A DNA stretch of 6,376 nucleotides. It comes from RGIG5952 sp045627605. GTDB lineage: Bacteria; Verrucomicrobiota; Kiritimatiellia; RFP12; JAAYLN01. Every line of letters begins with the position of its first letter. Within the stretch, counting starts at the first letter, position 1. The DNA lies in the NCBI GenBank assembly GCA_045627605.1, contig JAZQOA010000120.1, positions 1 through 6,376 of the forward strand, in the 5' to 3' direction. Below, piece by piece: positions 5,838-6,376 of the stretch. Both the position numbers and the translations under genes were made by a program. Under the pieces are notes generated by a model. That model did not search any database. It had not been told where the DNA came from and worked only from the letters and a program-made list of their open reading frames with translations.

Positions 5838-6376
5838 TTAGTCTGCCCCGTCCTTGCGGATGCAACGGACTTCGCCATCGTCCGCGGCATCGGACTTCGA
5901 CACGAAGTCCACCCCGCCTGCAAGCATAAGGTCGAGGAAGGAGCAGACCACGTCGTAGGCGGCGAGGTTGGCGCGTCCCTCTGCCGAAGTGAGGTCTGAC
6001 TGCGCGTCGAGGACGTTTCGGCTCCGGCCTTCGCCCAGTCCCAGTCTCTCCTCCTCTGACTCGAGCGCCTTCGCCGCAAACGCAACGGCCTTGCCGACGG
6101 TCTCGAACCGTTCGGTGGCCGAGGCGAAAAGCGCCTCCGCCTGGCGACGCTGCGTTTCGGCGGCGATTTCGGCGCGGCGAAGTTCCTCGCGCAAGGCCGC
6201 GGTGCGCCGACGCTGGGCGCGGACAGCCGCCTCCTCGGCGTCGAACGAAAACGGACGGCACCAGACCAACGCGGCGTCCACCCCGGCGTTTTCATCGCGC
6301 AAGAGCGTGTCGTTGCCGAACCCCGCGCCTGTGTTTTCGCCCTGGTAGCCCACGCCCGCGCTCAGCACGAGGTCGG
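5838..6376 (-). CDS. TolC-type outer-membrane efflux protein, C-terminal part (5' end outside window)
   Basis: The last 178 residues are present; the gene continues past base 6376. The fragment opens with an outer-membrane beta strand (DLVLSAGVGYQ, fragment residues 1-11) and a Gly/Asn/Asp-rich extracellular turn. A second strand (about 31-38, VDAALVW) follows. Next come long charged, Ala-rich helices (about 45-108) and the second-repeat pattern of the outer-membrane efflux family: LGLGEGRSRNVLDAQSDL (111-128) then a helix ending FLDLMLAGG (146-154). A 24-residue hydrophilic tail closes it. The family forms trimeric channel-tunnels from periplasm to outside and docks onto HlyD-type adaptors, which fits the downstream genes. 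The signal peptide and first repeat are not visible. Any GTG or ATG start within this stretch would be internal to the fold, so it is called partial rather than short. Confidence 0.88.
   Translation of the reverse strand, partial: DLVLSAGVGYQGENTGAGFGNDTLLRDENAGVDAALVWCRPFSFDAEEAAVRAQRRRTAALREELRRAEIAAETQRRQAEALFASATERFETVGKAVAFAAKALESEEERLGLGEGRSRNVLDAQSDLTSAEGRANLAAYDVVCSFLDLMLAGGVDFVSKSDAADDGEVRCIRKDGAD

Noticed and set aside
5804..6295. In-frame upstream extension of the cysteine-cluster protein to 441 residues
   Set aside because: The extension is Arg/Ser/Pro-rich and overlaps the well-supported TolC-like frame. The ATG at 5803 has its own ribosome-binding site in the intergenic gap.

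Overview
The window carries five consecutive minus-strand genes that read as one export operon, followed by the first codons of an unrelated mobile-element gene, also on the minus strand. In transcription order (high to low coordinates) they are: the C-terminal part of a TolC-type outer-membrane efflux protein that runs in from beyond base 6376; a cytosolic coiled-coil protein with three cysteine clusters that I cannot assign to a known family; an HlyD-type membrane fusion protein; and two ABC exporter half-transporters. Gaps between the genes are 34, 23 and 32 nt, and the two ABC genes overlap by 4 nt (ATGA).

The outer-membrane protein and periplasmic adaptor imply a double-membrane bacterium. 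Coding sequence is GC-rich with a GC-leaning third position, and most starts have good Shine-Dalgarno sequences. Nothing in the window fixes the phylum. A PVC-type or similar environmental or gut lineage is a guess from general style and from the RAYT-like neighbour, not something the sequence demonstrates.

The two half-transporters form a textbook asymmetric pair. The first (bases 2119-3873) keeps the catalytic glutamate and H-loop histidine but has the signature LSVGQ. The second (bases 167-2122) has a perfect LSGGQ but carries Asp in place of the catalytic Glu and Gln in place of the H-loop His. All deviations therefore fall in the same ATP site of the predicted heterodimer, leaving one canonical and one degenerate site. 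Together with HlyD and TolC-like partners, this predicts a tripartite pump or type I-like secretion system from cytosol or inner membrane to the outside. The substrate is unknown: no C39 peptidase domain, precursor peptide or modification enzyme is visible.

The most original element is the 277-residue cysteine-rich protein encoded between the TolC-like and HlyD genes. It has no signal peptide or membrane segment, so it probably works on the cytosolic side as an adaptor, regulator, substrate-handling factor or metal sensor (inference).

Bases 77-166 after the last ABC gene hold a plausible sigma70-type promoter overlapping a strong imperfect inverted repeat. These are followed by a ribosome-binding site and the first 25 codons of what looks like a REP-associated tyrosine transposase (RAYT, Y1/IS200-like), cut off by the window edge. 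No U-tract terminator was found. No tRNA, rRNA or CRISPR array was seen, and no gene-free stretch exceeds about 90 bases.
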